A DNA stretch of 64,000 bases, from contig NZ_CP048751.1 in the NCBI RefSeq assembly GCF_011064825.1, forward strand, positions 2,666,001-2,730,000. The letters are read 5' to 3'. The notes beneath the pieces are model-generated. The model was not told where the DNA came from. It ran no database searches and saw nothing but the letters and a program-made list of their open reading frames with translations. Shown one piece after another: positions 54,713 through 62,829 of this stretch. Source of the DNA: Brevundimonas mediterranea (lineage in GTDB: Bacteria; Pseudomonadota; Alphaproteobacteria; Caulobacterales; Caulobacteraceae). Each line of letters begins with the position of its first letter. Position 1 is the first letter of the stretch. Both the position numbers and the translations under genes were made by a program.

Positions 54713-55519
54713 TCAGGACGCCTGCAGCACCTTGCGCAGCTGCGGATGCAGTTCGCTGTTGCTGGCCAGAACCGACACGCCCGTCTTGGGATCGCCGTCC
54801 GCCTCGATGGTGGTCACCGACCCGCCGGCCTCGGTGACGAACAGGATGCCCGCCGCCACGTCCCAGGGCTTCAGGCCGCGCTCGTAATAGGCGTCGTAGC
54901 GGCCGGCCGCGACCCAGGCGAAGTCCAGGGCGGCCGAGCCGAGGCGGCGGATGCCGGCGACGCGCTGGCCGATGGCGTGGATGTCCTTGATGGCCTGGGC
55001 GTGGCCCGGCTTGCCGATGAAGGGCAGGCCCGTGGCGACCAGGCTCTCCGACAGGTCGCGACGGCCGGCGACGCGGATCCGCTGGTCGTTCAGATAGCAG
55101 CCCTTGCCCTTCTCGGCCCAGAACAGCTCGTTCATCACGGGGTTGTAGGTCACGCCGGCCACGATCTCGCTCGAACCGTCGGGCGCCCTGCGCTCCAGCC
55201 CCACCGTGACGGCGAAATGCGGCATGGCGTGCATGAAGTTGGTGGTGCCGTCGATGGGATCGACGATCCAGGTGTGGGACTTGTCGGTCCCCTCGATCAT
55301 GCCGCGCTCTTCACCCAGGAAGCCGTAGCCCGGGCGGGCCTTCATCAGCAGTTCGTACAGGGTGTCTTCGGCGCGCAGGTCGGCGGTCGTGACGAAATCG
55401 CCCGGCCCCTTCCTCGACACCTGAAGCTGCGACACCTCGCCGAAGTCGCGCAGCATGGGGCGTGCGGTCTTGCGCACCGCGTCGAGCATGACTTGGAGCA
55501 GGGCGGAAGCGAGGGCCAT
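54713..55519 (-). CDS. suhB: inositol monophosphatase family protein (SuhB-like)
   Basis: A 268-residue enzyme of the inositol-monophosphatase superfamily. Metal sites are FLGEERGMIEG (Glu), WIVDPIDGTTNF (Asp, Asp) and LKPWDVAAGILFVTEAGG. It hydrolyses inositol-1-phosphate and related sugar phosphates; in E. coli SuhB is also part of rRNA antitermination complexes. The start at 55519 (MALASALLQVMLDAVRKTARP) fits the family, with the frame open 13 codons earlier. It is 117 bases downstream of efp on the same strand. Confidence 0.92.
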   Translation of the reverse strand: MALASALLQVMLDAVRKTARPMLRDFGEVSQLQVSRKGPGDFVTTADLRAEDTLYELLMKARPGYGFLGEERGMIEGTDKSHTWIVDPIDGTTNFMHAMPHFAVTVGLERRAPDGSSEIVAGVTYNPVMNELFWAEKGKGCYLNDQRIRVAGRRDLSESLVATGLPFIGKPGHAQAIKDIHAIGQRVAGIRRLGSAALDFAWVAAGRYDAYYERGLKPWDVAAGILFVTEAGGSVTTIEADGDPKTGVSVLASNSELHPQLRKVLQAS

Positions 55520-55636
55520 CGGCGGATCTCCTGGTCCGCATGTCCTGAAAAGGCCCATTCTTCAGTAGGATGGGAGCCCGGACATGCGGAGAAGTGCAAG
55601 AAAGGGAACGGCCCCGGATGAGGCCGGCAGTGTGTC

Positions 55637-56203
55637 TTAGTCCGCGCGGCGGACGTATTCGCCGCTGGTCGTGTCGACGATGATGCGTTCACCGGCCGAC
55701 ATATAGGGCGGGATCATGATCCGCACGCCGTTCGAGGCGATGGCGGGCTTGTACGAGGACGAGGCCGTCTGTCCCTTCACGGTCGGCTCGGTTTCGGCGA
55801 CTTCCAGCACGACCTGATCCGGCAGCTCCAGGCCGATCGGACGCTCTTCGTGCATCTCGATGATCACCTTCATGCCCTCTTGCAGATAGGGGATCCGCTC
55901 TTCGCCGACCCAGTCCTTCTGCAGCTCGATCTGCTCGTAGGTGGCGTCGTCCATGAAGACCAGGCTGTCGCCGTTGTCGAACAGATAGGAGAAGTCCTTC
56001 TGCTCCAGCGTGACGCGCTCGACCTTGTCTTCCGACCGGAAGCGTTCGTTCAGCTTGTTGCCGGTCTCGAGGTTCTTGGCCTCGACGTTGGCGAAGGCGC
56101 CGCCCTTGCCGGGCTTGACGTGGCTGGCCTTGGTGACGACCCACAGGCCGCCATTGTGCTGCAGGACCATGCCGGGCTTGATGGTGTTGCCGTTGATCTT
56201 CAT
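55637..56203 (-). CDS. efp: elongation factor P
   Basis: A 188-residue EF-P, which rescues ribosomes stalled at polyproline. Domain I has [21 protein letters not shown] and the tip PGKGGAF with Lys33, the residue modified by beta-lysylation in enterobacteria. Domains II/III end IDTTSGEYV-type ([13 protein letters not shown]). No modification gene (epmA/B, earP or ymfI) lies in the window. The frame extends 31 codons upstream without relevance. Confidence 0.96.
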   Translation of the reverse strand: MKINGNTIKPGMVLQHNGGLWVVTKASHVKPGKGGAFANVEAKNLETGNKLNERFRSEDKVERVTLEQKDFSYLFDNGDSLVFMDDATYEQIELQKDWVGEERIPYLQEGMKVIIEMHEERPIGLELPDQVVLEVAETEPTVKGQTASSSYKPAIASNGVRIMIPPYMSAGERIIVDTTSGEYVRRAD

Positions 56204-56302
56204 GGGGTCACATCGGGAATGGGGTTGCGCCCACGCGCCCGGATGGGGCGTGGCGAATAGGGCGCGATCCCTAGAGGAAGCCCCGGCAAAGGGCAAGGCG
56301 GC

Positions 56303-56863
56303 CTAATGCAGGCTGCGGCCGCCCGAGACGTCGTCCGCCTTGCGATGAAGCAGATTGCCCATCCGTACGCCCGATCCGGTCGGCGCCGCCATCTTGCCCG
56401 CCCCTTCGTCCAGCTTGCGCGCCTCGTGGGCGAAGGCGGCGGCCAGGCCCGCGGACGACATGGCCGCCAGCACCTGTTTCCACATCGACGACGGGCGCAG
56501 GCCCAGCCAGACGGCGTTGACGGTCTGGGCCGCGACCCACAGGCCCATGGCCCTGGTCCGCTCGCGCGCCGGCGGGGCGTTCCAGACACGCACGGCCGAC
56601 AGGGTGGTGGCCGAGAACACCGCAGGAAGGATCAGACTGAAGGCGCCGTGGGGCTTCTCGGTGATCGGCAGGTCGCGGTCGCGAACCTGTCTCAAGGACC
56701 GTTTCGGCCTCAGCGCGCCAGAGGCTATGCCCGTCGCCAGCAAGGCGAACCCCACCGTCAGGGCGACGCCCATGGCCACATGCCCGGCGCTGCGCCCCTC
56801 GCTGTTCAGCAGGTCCACAGCTGCGTCGCGCACATCATCAATGGCGTCGTCGATGTCAGTCAT
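56303..56863 (-). CDS. predicted membrane protein, unknown function
   Basis: A 186-residue protein. The first 25 residues are acidic and soluble. Four hydrophobic segments follow (about residues 28-48, 72-92, 105-120 and 128-145); the C-terminal 35 residues are polar. SLILPAVFSATTLSAVRVWNAP and AVWLGLRPSSMWK in the middle vaguely recall TspO-type proteins, but I cannot support that. It lies 99 bases upstream of efp on the same strand. Confidence 0.65.
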   Translation of the reverse strand: MTDIDDAIDDVRDAAVDLLNSEGRSAGHVAMGVALTVGFALLATGIASGALRPKRSLRQVRDRDLPITEKPHGAFSLILPAVFSATTLSAVRVWNAPPARERTRAMGLWVAAQTVNAVWLGLRPSSMWKQVLAAMSSAGLAAAFAHEARKLDEGAGKMAAPTGSGVRMGNLLHRKADDVSGGRSLH

Positions 56864-56918
56864 GGTCCGCTCCAGCTTGCCCGTCGAAATCTAATGGCCG
56901 GGACCGGACGCGGTTCCG

Positions 56919-57161
56919 TCAGACCTCTTCCGGCTCGACCGGTTCCATCTCGCGCGGATCGAAATCATAGTCCAGCAAATCGCCGGGGCGACACTCCAGA
57001 ACGGCGCATAGTCGCGACAGGGTGCTGAAGCGAATGCCCTTCACCTTGCCGGACCGGAACAGGGAGAACTGGGTTTCGCTCAGGCCGACCTGGGCGGCGA
57101 CATCGCGCGCCTTCAGGCCCTTGCGGACCATCAGATCATTCAGGGTCACGCGAACGGGCAT
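56919..57161 (-). CDS. XRE/Cro-type helix-turn-helix regulator
   Basis: An 80-residue protein consisting of a single HTH domain (about residues 8-65): LNDLMVRKGLKARDVAAQVGLSET then STLSRLCAVLECRPGDLLDY. The tail is acidic (EMEPVEPEE). It resembles YozG-type regulators. Its start directly follows the DUF2975 gene stop, a pair that recurs in many bacteria. It probably regulates the DUF2975 gene and possibly the divergent ABC genes. Confidence 0.87.
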   Translation of the reverse strand: MPVRVTLNDLMVRKGLKARDVAAQVGLSETQFSLFRSGKVKGIRFSTLSRLCAVLECRPGDLLDYDFDPREMEPVEPEEV

Positions 57162-57659
57162 TCAGATCATTTCGTCCATCTCGGCCTGCAGCAGGCCCGC
57201 CTGATCGATCACCCGTCCCAGAAGGAAGAGGGCGCCGCCGATCATGCCCAGGGTCATGCCGGCGACGTCGAAATAGGCCCAACTGCTCCGCTCGTCGCCC
57301 AGAAGCCGCATCAGATTGGTGACGCCGAACACGCTGAGCAGCCCGCCGAAGCCCAGCGCCAGCCCCACACGACGCAGGGCGGACGACAGGGTCGGCTGGA
57401 TCAGCCGCCCCTTGGCCAACTGCCCCAGCGCCGACCCGATCGACCAGACGGCGAACAGGTAGAGAAGCGTCGGCGAGGCCCAGACGATCTCCCGAAGCAG
57501 GAGGGTGAGGTCTCTGTGTTCTCCGCGTGCTGCGAAGACCGCCGGCACGATCACATACATCAGCGCCAGGATCGCGCCGACGCTGCAAACCATGAAAACC
57601 GCGAGCCAGCGAAACTGCCGGCACATGCGGCGAAAACGGGCGAGATCGTCGGCGGTCAT
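57162..57659 (-). CDS. DUF2975 membrane protein
   Basis: A 165-residue protein with four predicted membrane helices (about residues 18-40, 60-80, 92-112, 128-150) of the DUF2975 family. The segment LAKGRLIQPTLSSALRRVGLALG is the family's most typical part (the 'G..F'-containing loop between helices 2 and 3). Such proteins commonly pair with a small XRE regulator, as here. Function unknown; a link to membrane stress has been suggested only by context. Confidence 0.82.
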   Translation of the reverse strand: MTADDLARFRRMCRQFRWLAVFMVCSVGAILALMYVIVPAVFAARGEHRDLTLLLREIVWASPTLLYLFAVWSIGSALGQLAKGRLIQPTLSSALRRVGLALGFGGLLSVFGVTNLMRLLGDERSSWAYFDVAGMTLGMIGGALFLLGRVIDQAGLLQAEMDEMI

Positions 57660-57755
57660 GGGCTTCCCTGCGGAGTTGAACCTGTCGAGTCTTTAATCTT
57701 GACTTAAAAATCCTCCTCGCGCAACTTTATCTAAGAGTTAAATGCGGGGTGGGTT

Positions 57756-58691
57756 ATGGCGGCCATAGAGACAGTAGGGCTGACGCGCATGTTCGGCCGT
57801 CGTTGTGCGGTGGACTCGGTGTCCATGACGGCGCCCAAGCATGCGGTCTATGGGTTCCTGGGGCGCAACGGCGCCGGCAAGACCACGACGATGAAGATGC
57901 TGATCGGGCTGTTGCGACCCACCTCGGGCGTGGCTCGGGTCTGCGGCGTCGACGTCGCGCAGGATCGCAGGGGTGCGGCCCGCAAGATCGGCGTCCTCCT
58001 GGAGGCGCACGGCTTCTACGCCCACCTGTCGGGACGAGAAAACCTGGACCTCACGCGCCGGCTTCTTGGTCTTGCGGCGACCGAGATCGACAGGGTGCTG
58101 GAGGTCGTCGGCATGACACGCGACGGCGGACGCCGGGTCGGCGACTATTCGCTGGGCATGCGTCAGAGGCTCGGCATAGCGCGCGCCCTGCTGGGGTCCC
58201 CGCCGGTGCTGATGCTGGACGAACCGACGAACGGGCTGGACCCCGACGGGATCGCCGACATGCGCCTGTTTCTGCGCGAACTGCCGATCCGCACGGGGGC
58301 GACCGTCCTTCTGTCCAGCCACCTGCTCGGCGAGATCGAACAGACCGCCACCCACGTGGGCGTGATTCACGAAGGCCGACTGGTGGTCGAGGGCGAACTG
58401 GCCAGGCTGAAGGCCGAACTGGCGCCCGAGATCGGCTTGCGCGTCGATGACCCGGCGCGCGCGCGGGCGGTGCTGCAGTCGCTGGATCTGACCCTGAGCG
58501 AAGACGCGGAGGGCCTTGTGGCGCGGCTGCGTCCCGGCAACGATCACGACCAGGTCTGCGCTGCTCTGAACCGCGAGCTGGTGGCCGCAGGCGTGGCTGT
58601 GTTCGCCATCGGCGCCCGCGCCCGTTCGCTGGAGGGCGTCTATCGCGCCGCTTCCGCCCTGTCCCAATCCCGCTTTGCGGAGTCCGTCTGA
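57756..58691 (+). CDS. ABC transporter ATP-binding protein (antimicrobial-peptide immunity-like)
   Basis: A 311-residue ATPase. Walker A is GRNGAGKTT, signature YSLGMRQRLG, Walker B VLMLDEPTNGLD, and switch His LSSHLL. A C-terminal extension of about 90 residues follows. The closest groups are ABC exporters of the CcmA/BcrA/LanF type that protect against bacitracin or lantibiotics. It overlaps the permease gene (58691) and is divergent from the DUF2975/HTH pair. The 96-base gap is AT-rich (TTGACTTAAAAAT and GAGTTAAATG), so it holds the promoters and operators for both sides. Confidence 0.9.
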   Translation: MAAIETVGLTRMFGRRCAVDSVSMTAPKHAVYGFLGRNGAGKTTTMKMLIGLLRPTSGVARVCGVDVAQDRRGAARKIGVLLEAHGFYAHLSGRENLDLTRRLLGLAATEIDRVLEVVGMTRDGGRRVGDYSLGMRQRLGIARALLGSPPVLMLDEPTNGLDPDGIADMRLFLRELPIRTGATVLLSSHLLGEIEQTATHVGVIHEGRLVVEGELARLKAELAPEIGLRVDDPARARAVLQSLDLTLSEDAEGLVARLRPGNDHDQVCAALNRELVAAGVAVFAIGARARSLEGVYRAASALSQSRFAESV

Positions 58692-59413
58692 TGCTCGCCG
58701 TTCTGTCCGTCGAAATCCGCAAGCTGAACCGGTCACTGGCCCTTGTGTTGGCCGCGACCGCTCCGGCTCTGATCGCCGTCTTCGCCTTTTCAATGCTGCT
58801 GCGGTCCGAGACGCCTTGGGAATGGGAGAGGTGGATCGGCAGCGCCACGGCGATCTGGGCCTATTTCATGATGCCCATGTGCGTCACCGCCCTGACCGCC
58901 CTGGTCGCCCATATGGAGCATGGGCCGCGCAGCTGGGATCACCTGCGCGCCCTGCCTGTCCCACGCTGGACCCTCTATGCGTCAAAGGCGGTCTGCGTGA
59001 TCGGCCTGGTGCTGATCATGAGCGCGGCCGTGCTGGCCATGACGATCGGGGCCGTGATCCTCGGCGGCCTCATCAAGCCGGAGGCGGCGGCGGCTGGAGG
59101 ACTGGACCTCGCGGCTCATGCCTGGATCCTGGCCAAGATCGCGGCGGCCGCCGTTCTGATGATCGCCCTTCAGTTCTGGACGGCGATCCGGTTCGCCAGC
59201 TTCGTGCCCGGCCTTGTGCTGGGCATCGGCGGAACCTTCTTCGCCGTGGTGGCGACCTCGGCGAAAGAGGGCGTATTCATGCCCTGGCAGATGCCGGTGA
59301 ACATCCTGGCGACCGAGGCGTGGCGCGTTCAGACCGCCTTGACCCTGGGCGGCGGTCTGGGTCTCGTCGTCCTCGCGGCGGCGGTGATCCACCTGGCCCG
59401 CCGCGAGGGCTGA
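58691..59413 (+). CDS. ABC-2 type permease (LanE/LanG-like)
   Basis: A 240-residue membrane protein with six predicted helices and only short loops. It starts MLAVLSVEIRKLNRSLALVLAA, typical of the small permeases of lantibiotic-immunity exporters (LanE/LanG), and contains GPRSWDHLRALPVPRWTLYASKAV after the second helix. Its start overlaps the ATPase stop. No second permease gene is present, so it would work as a homodimer. The next gene, bfr, is convergent and 7 bases away. Confidence 0.87.
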   Translation: MLAVLSVEIRKLNRSLALVLAATAPALIAVFAFSMLLRSETPWEWERWIGSATAIWAYFMMPMCVTALTALVAHMEHGPRSWDHLRALPVPRWTLYASKAVCVIGLVLIMSAAVLAMTIGAVILGGLIKPEAAAAGGLDLAAHAWILAKIAAAAVLMIALQFWTAIRFASFVPGLVLGIGGTFFAVVATSAKEGVFMPWQMPVNILATEAWRVQTALTLGGGLGLVVLAAAVIHLARREG

Positions 59414-59420
59414 GGATCGA

Positions 59421-59921
59421 TCAGCCGCCGGTGGCGCTGTTGTCGGTGACGATTTCCTTCATGGCCGACTGCAGATAGTTCTGCGCGCCCATCAGTTCGA
59501 TCAGCTTGTGCTGGTTTTCCAGGAAGTCGATGTGTTCCTCGGTGTCGGCCAGGATCTTCATCAGCAGGTCGCGGCTGACGTAGTCGCGGGTCTCTTCGCA
59601 CAGGGTCACGGCGGCGGCGGTCGCGACGCGGCTGTCCAGCTCGAGTTGCAGGTCGGCGCCCAGGCATTCGATCGGATCCTCGCCGACCTTCAGCTTGTGC
59701 AAATCCTGCAGATTCGGCAGGCCGTCCAGGAAGAGGATGCGTTTGATCAGCATGTCGGCGTGTTTCATCTCGCCGATCGATTCTTCGTAGATGACGTGGC
59801 CCAGATGAGCCAGGCCCCAGCTTTCGAACATGCGCGCATGCAGGAAATACTGGTTCACCGCCGTCAGCTCGTTGGTGAGCACCGCGTTCAGCGTGCGGAG
59901 GATAGCGGGGTCGCCCTTCAT
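59421..59921 (-). CDS. bfr: bacterioferritin
   Basis: A 166-residue 24-mer iron storage protein. Ferroxidase ligands include Glu18 (NELTAVNQYFLHA), Glu51 and His54 (EMKHAD), then further Glu in EEHIDF. Met52, the haem axial ligand between subunits, is present. The start MKGDPAILRTLNAVL is normal. The upstream 138 bases are AT-rich and carry GCGAGT twice and ATCACT/AGTGAT, features that could bind an iron regulator. bfd lies upstream on the same strand. Confidence 0.96.
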   Translation of the reverse strand: MKGDPAILRTLNAVLTNELTAVNQYFLHARMFESWGLAHLGHVIYEESIGEMKHADMLIKRILFLDGLPNLQDLHKLKVGEDPIECLGADLQLELDSRVATAAAVTLCEETRDYVSRDLLMKILADTEEHIDFLENQHKLIELMGAQNYLQSAMKEIVTDNSATGG

Positions 59922-60059
59922 GGCCGTGTCCTTGGTCTTGCGACGGCGCCTTCGCCATCTGTCGAGCGACGCAATACCACAGTAAAATCGACCCTGCTTA
60001 TTTGCGAGTTTTTATCACTGCATTGATAGTGCGAGTGATTTTCGGCAGCAAGCAAGGGG

Positions 60060-60245
60060 CTATTCAGCCGCCATAGCGAAGGCTTCGCGGCTGTCCTGGA
60101 TCATCTGGCGCATCTCGCAGACGCATTTGGCGCATTGGGCTTGGCACTGGTGGCTGGCGAAGATGTCGCGCGGCCGACAGGCGCCGGCCTCGATGGCCTG
60201 GGCCACATCCCGCTTGCGAAGACCATTGCAGTTACAGACGTACAC
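60060..60245 (-). CDS. bfd: bacterioferritin-associated ferredoxin
   Basis: A 61-residue [2Fe-2S] protein that binds bacterioferritin and delivers electrons for iron release. The cluster ligands are CNC near the start and CAKC (QCAKCVCEM), spaced as in Bfd. Two extra cysteines flank them (HQCQAQC). The GTG at 60243-60245 is the chosen start, giving MYVCNCNG; the longer frame upstream is unlikely, as Bfd begins here in all relatives. A Fur-like half-site lies 25 bases upstream. It probably shares regulation with bfr. Confidence 0.92.
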   Translation of the reverse strand: MYVCNCNGLRKRDVAQAIEAGACRPRDIFASHQCQAQCAKCVCEMRQMIQDSREAFAMAAE

Positions 60246-60269
60246 GAGAGTTCTACGCGTTCCACCGAC

Positions 60270-60284
60270 TGAGAATGGTTCGCT
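60270..60284. promoter_or_regulatory. possible Fur-type half-site before bfd
   Basis: TGAGAATGGTTCGCT at 60270-60284: the left half matches TGATAAT at six of seven positions, but the right half (GTTCGCT) is poor. GAA-N3-TTC in its centre also fits the core of the Irr box. Since Bfd is usually iron-repressed, a role is plausible but weakly supported. Confidence 0.35.
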
Positions 60285-60376
60285 ATAGCACCCCTTAAGG
60301 CGATTGCAAGTCGTTCGCATGGGTGTGCGACGACGGACCCGTTGACGAATGGTCGCAGGAGGGGGAAGTCAGCCCC

Positions 60377-61030
60377 ATGGCCAGAACCCCGACCGTTCCC
60401 GACCGCCCGCCCTGCCGGCTGTATCTGATCACCCCGCCCGCGATTCCCGATCTGGACGCCTTCGCCGCGACCCTGGACGAGGCCCTGGGCGCCGGCGACG
60501 TGGCCGCCCTGCAGATTCGGCTCAAGCCCGCCGACGACGCCGCCATCTGCGCGGCCGTTGAGCGACTGGCGCCGATCGCGCGGCGTCATGGGGTGGCGGT
60601 CCTGCTGAACGACCGACCCGATCTGGCGAAGGCCGCGGGCTGCGACGGGGTTCATATCGGGCAGGAGGACGGTTCGCTGGCCGAGGCGCGGCGCATCCTG
60701 GGGCCGGACGCCATGATCGGCGTGACCTGCCACGACGACCGCGACCTGGCCTGGGACGCGGCCGAGGGCGGGGCGGATTATGTCGCCTTCGGCGCCTTCT
60801 ATCCGACCGACACCAAGACGACGGTCCACCGACCCGGTCTGGAGATCCTGACGGTCTGGCAGGAGACCGTCGAGACGCCCTGCGTCGCCATCGGCGGAAT
60901 CACCGTCGAGACGGCGGCGGAGGTGGCGCGTGCGGGCGCAGATTTCATCGCCGTCAGCGCCGGGGTCTGGTCCTATGACGCAGGTCCAGCTTCAGCGGTT
61001 AAGGACTTCAATCATAGATTGAATAATTAG
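60377..61030 (+). CDS. thiE: thiamine phosphate synthase
   Basis: A 217-residue TIM-barrel enzyme that joins HMP-PP and thiazole phosphate. Typical segments are [38 protein letters not shown] and the phosphate-binding [27 protein letters not shown] replaces the usual G-PIF-T-TK motif. No TPP riboswitch is seen upstream, and no other thi gene is near. The ATG at 60377 is preferred, though the frame opens 18 codons earlier. Confidence 0.88.
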   Translation: MARTPTVPDRPPCRLYLITPPAIPDLDAFAATLDEALGAGDVAALQIRLKPADDAAICAAVERLAPIARRHGVAVLLNDRPDLAKAAGCDGVHIGQEDGSLAEARRILGPDAMIGVTCHDDRDLAWDAAEGGADYVAFGAFYPTDTKTTVHRPGLEILTVWQETVETPCVAIGGITVETAAEVARAGADFIAVSAGVWSYDAGPASAVKDFNHRLNN

Positions 61031-61073
61031 CATGTGACCATGTTTCAGGGGATATTAGGAACCGCATGGTTTG

Positions 61074-62786
61074 ATGGCGCGATCAATTGCCTCGAGACCC
61101 TGCATGCCCCTGAGCCGTGTGCTCGACATCGATGTCGCGGCGCCGCCGACGCAGCCGTCGGCCGCGCGCATGCGCGCGGCTGAGCCGAGCAGCGGCGATG
61201 TCTTCGCCCACCCCTTGATTCCCGTGATGACCGGCGTGGCTGTCGCTGTTCTGGCGGCGGTGTCCATCGGCTGGGCCCATAGTCTGGGGCTCATCTCGGG
61301 ACTTTGGGGCGTGTGCGGGGTGGCGGTCGCCGTCTGGCTTCGGACCGGGCGGGGGCGGCGTCACGACGTGGCCTTCGCCACCGTCCTGATGATCAGCATC
61401 CTGATCGGCGAGTTGATCGCCGGCTACAAGCCCATGCTGTCCCTGCTGTTCGCCCTGGCGAACATGGTGGAGATCATCGGGGCGGTTCTTCTGGCGCGCC
61501 GCTTCGCCCCGACGCTGAACGTGTCCAGCCTGAACGGCGTGGCGCGGTTTCTCATTTGCACCGCGGCTCTCGCGCCGATCCCGGCGGGCGTGTTCGCGTC
61601 GATCGCCTTGGCGCCGTTCGGCTCGGGCGACGTGCTGGAGACGTTTCAGACCTGGTGGTTCGGTCATGCGCTGGGTCTGGCCGTCATAGGCACGCTCGGC
61701 TTGTCTCTGACCTGGTCCACCCTGGCCCGTCTCACCCGCCCCGGCGCGCTGTTGGAGGCCGGCCTGTTGCTGGCGGGCGTGCTGGCTGTCCAGTTCTTCG
61801 GCCTGACCGGCCGTGCTGAGATCGGTGTGGCGATGATCCCCTTGTTGCTCGGGGTCGCGGTCCGACTCGGCGTCGCGGGCACGGCCTTCAGCCTGCTGGT
61901 CGTCACCCTGCTGTCGGTCGGGGGCGCCATGCTCGGCTACGGTCCCCATATCGAGACCCTGAGCCGGTCGGAACAGGTTCTGGCGGCCCAGCTCCAGGTT
62001 CTGGTCGGCTATATGCCGATCCTGCTGGTCGCGGCCCTTCTGGAGGAGCGCGACCGTCTGTCCGAACGGGCGCGATCCGGGCAGGTCCGGGCGGAGCAAG
62101 CCTCGGAGGCCAAGTCGCGCCTGCTCGCCAATGTGGCGCATGAGATCAAGAGCCCGGTCGCCGGCGTGATCGGCATCGGCAATCTGTGGTCGACCGGCCA
62201 ACTCGGGCCTGTCACGCCCCAGCAGACGGAAATGGCGGACGTGCTGGTCAAGACCGCGCGACAGGTGGAGGCGCTGGCCCACGACCTGCTCGATGTGGCG
62301 CGAGCCGAGTCCGGCGCGGTCAAGGTCGATCTGCGGCCGACGGATATTCCCGGCCTGCTGGAAGACGTCAGGCGTGCAGCCATGCTCAGGTCGGAAGCCC
62401 AGTCGGTGGATGTGCAGGTGGTCTGCGAGGGCGACGGTCTGATCGCGGTGGCCGATTCCCAGCGACTGGCGCAGGTGATCGACAATCTGACCAGCAACGC
62501 CCTCAAATACGGCGGCTCGGGCGGGCGGGTGATTCTGCGGGCGCTTCGTGCGGACCAGCATATCCGCATCGAGGTGGTCGATTTCGGCCCGGGCCTGTCC
62601 TCGCAGAAGCAATCGCAGCTGTTCGAGCCCTTCAACCGTCTGGGACTGGAGCGATCCAGCGTGGAGGGCCACGGCGTCGGTCTGGCCATCGCCAAACGAC
62701 TGGTCGAACTGCAGGGCGGCGCCATCGGCGTGATCTCGAGCCCCGGCGAGGGCGCGACCTTCTGGGTGAATCTGCCGCACGCCTGA
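61074..62786 (+). CDS. membrane-bound sensor histidine kinase (MASE1-like)
   Basis: A 570-residue kinase. About eight membrane helices (residues 45-310) form a MASE1-like sensor with no long periplasmic loop. HisKA follows with the phosphorylated His356 in ANVAHEIKSPVAG, and a HATPase domain with N box LTSNALKYGG, G1 VVDFGPGL and G2 GHGVGLAIAKRL. No receiver domain is attached and no response regulator gene is adjacent, so the partner is unknown. The first ATG is used; an ATG 30 bases later (MPLSRVLDIDV) is also possible. A TTG lies 3 bases before. Confidence 0.88.
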   Translation: MARSIASRPCMPLSRVLDIDVAAPPTQPSAARMRAAEPSSGDVFAHPLIPVMTGVAVAVLAAVSIGWAHSLGLISGLWGVCGVAVAVWLRTGRGRRHDVAFATVLMISILIGELIAGYKPMLSLLFALANMVEIIGAVLLARRFAPTLNVSSLNGVARFLICTAALAPIPAGVFASIALAPFGSGDVLETFQTWWFGHALGLAVIGTLGLSLTWSTLARLTRPGALLEAGLLLAGVLAVQFFGLTGRAEIGVAMIPLLLGVAVRLGVAGTAFSLLVVTLLSVGGAMLGYGPHIETLSRSEQVLAAQLQVLVGYMPILLVAALLEERDRLSERARSGQVRAEQASEAKSRLLANVAHEIKSPVAGVIGIGNLWSTGQLGPVTPQQTEMADVLVKTARQVEALAHDLLDVARAESGAVKVDLRPTDIPGLLEDVRRAAMLRSEAQSVDVQVVCEGDGLIAVADSQRLAQVIDNLTSNALKYGGSGGRVILRALRADQHIRIEVVDFGPGLSSQKQSQLFEPFNRLGLERSSVEGHGVGLAIAKRLVELQGGAIGVISSPGEGATFWVNLPHA

Positions 62787-62829
62787 CCGCACGCTTGCGG
62801 TTCCTTCGGCGCCGGGTAATGGTCCGGCC

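Noticed and set aside
60285-60376. TPP riboswitch before thiE
   Set aside because: The conserved CTGAGA and related THI-box core are absent in the short upstream gap.
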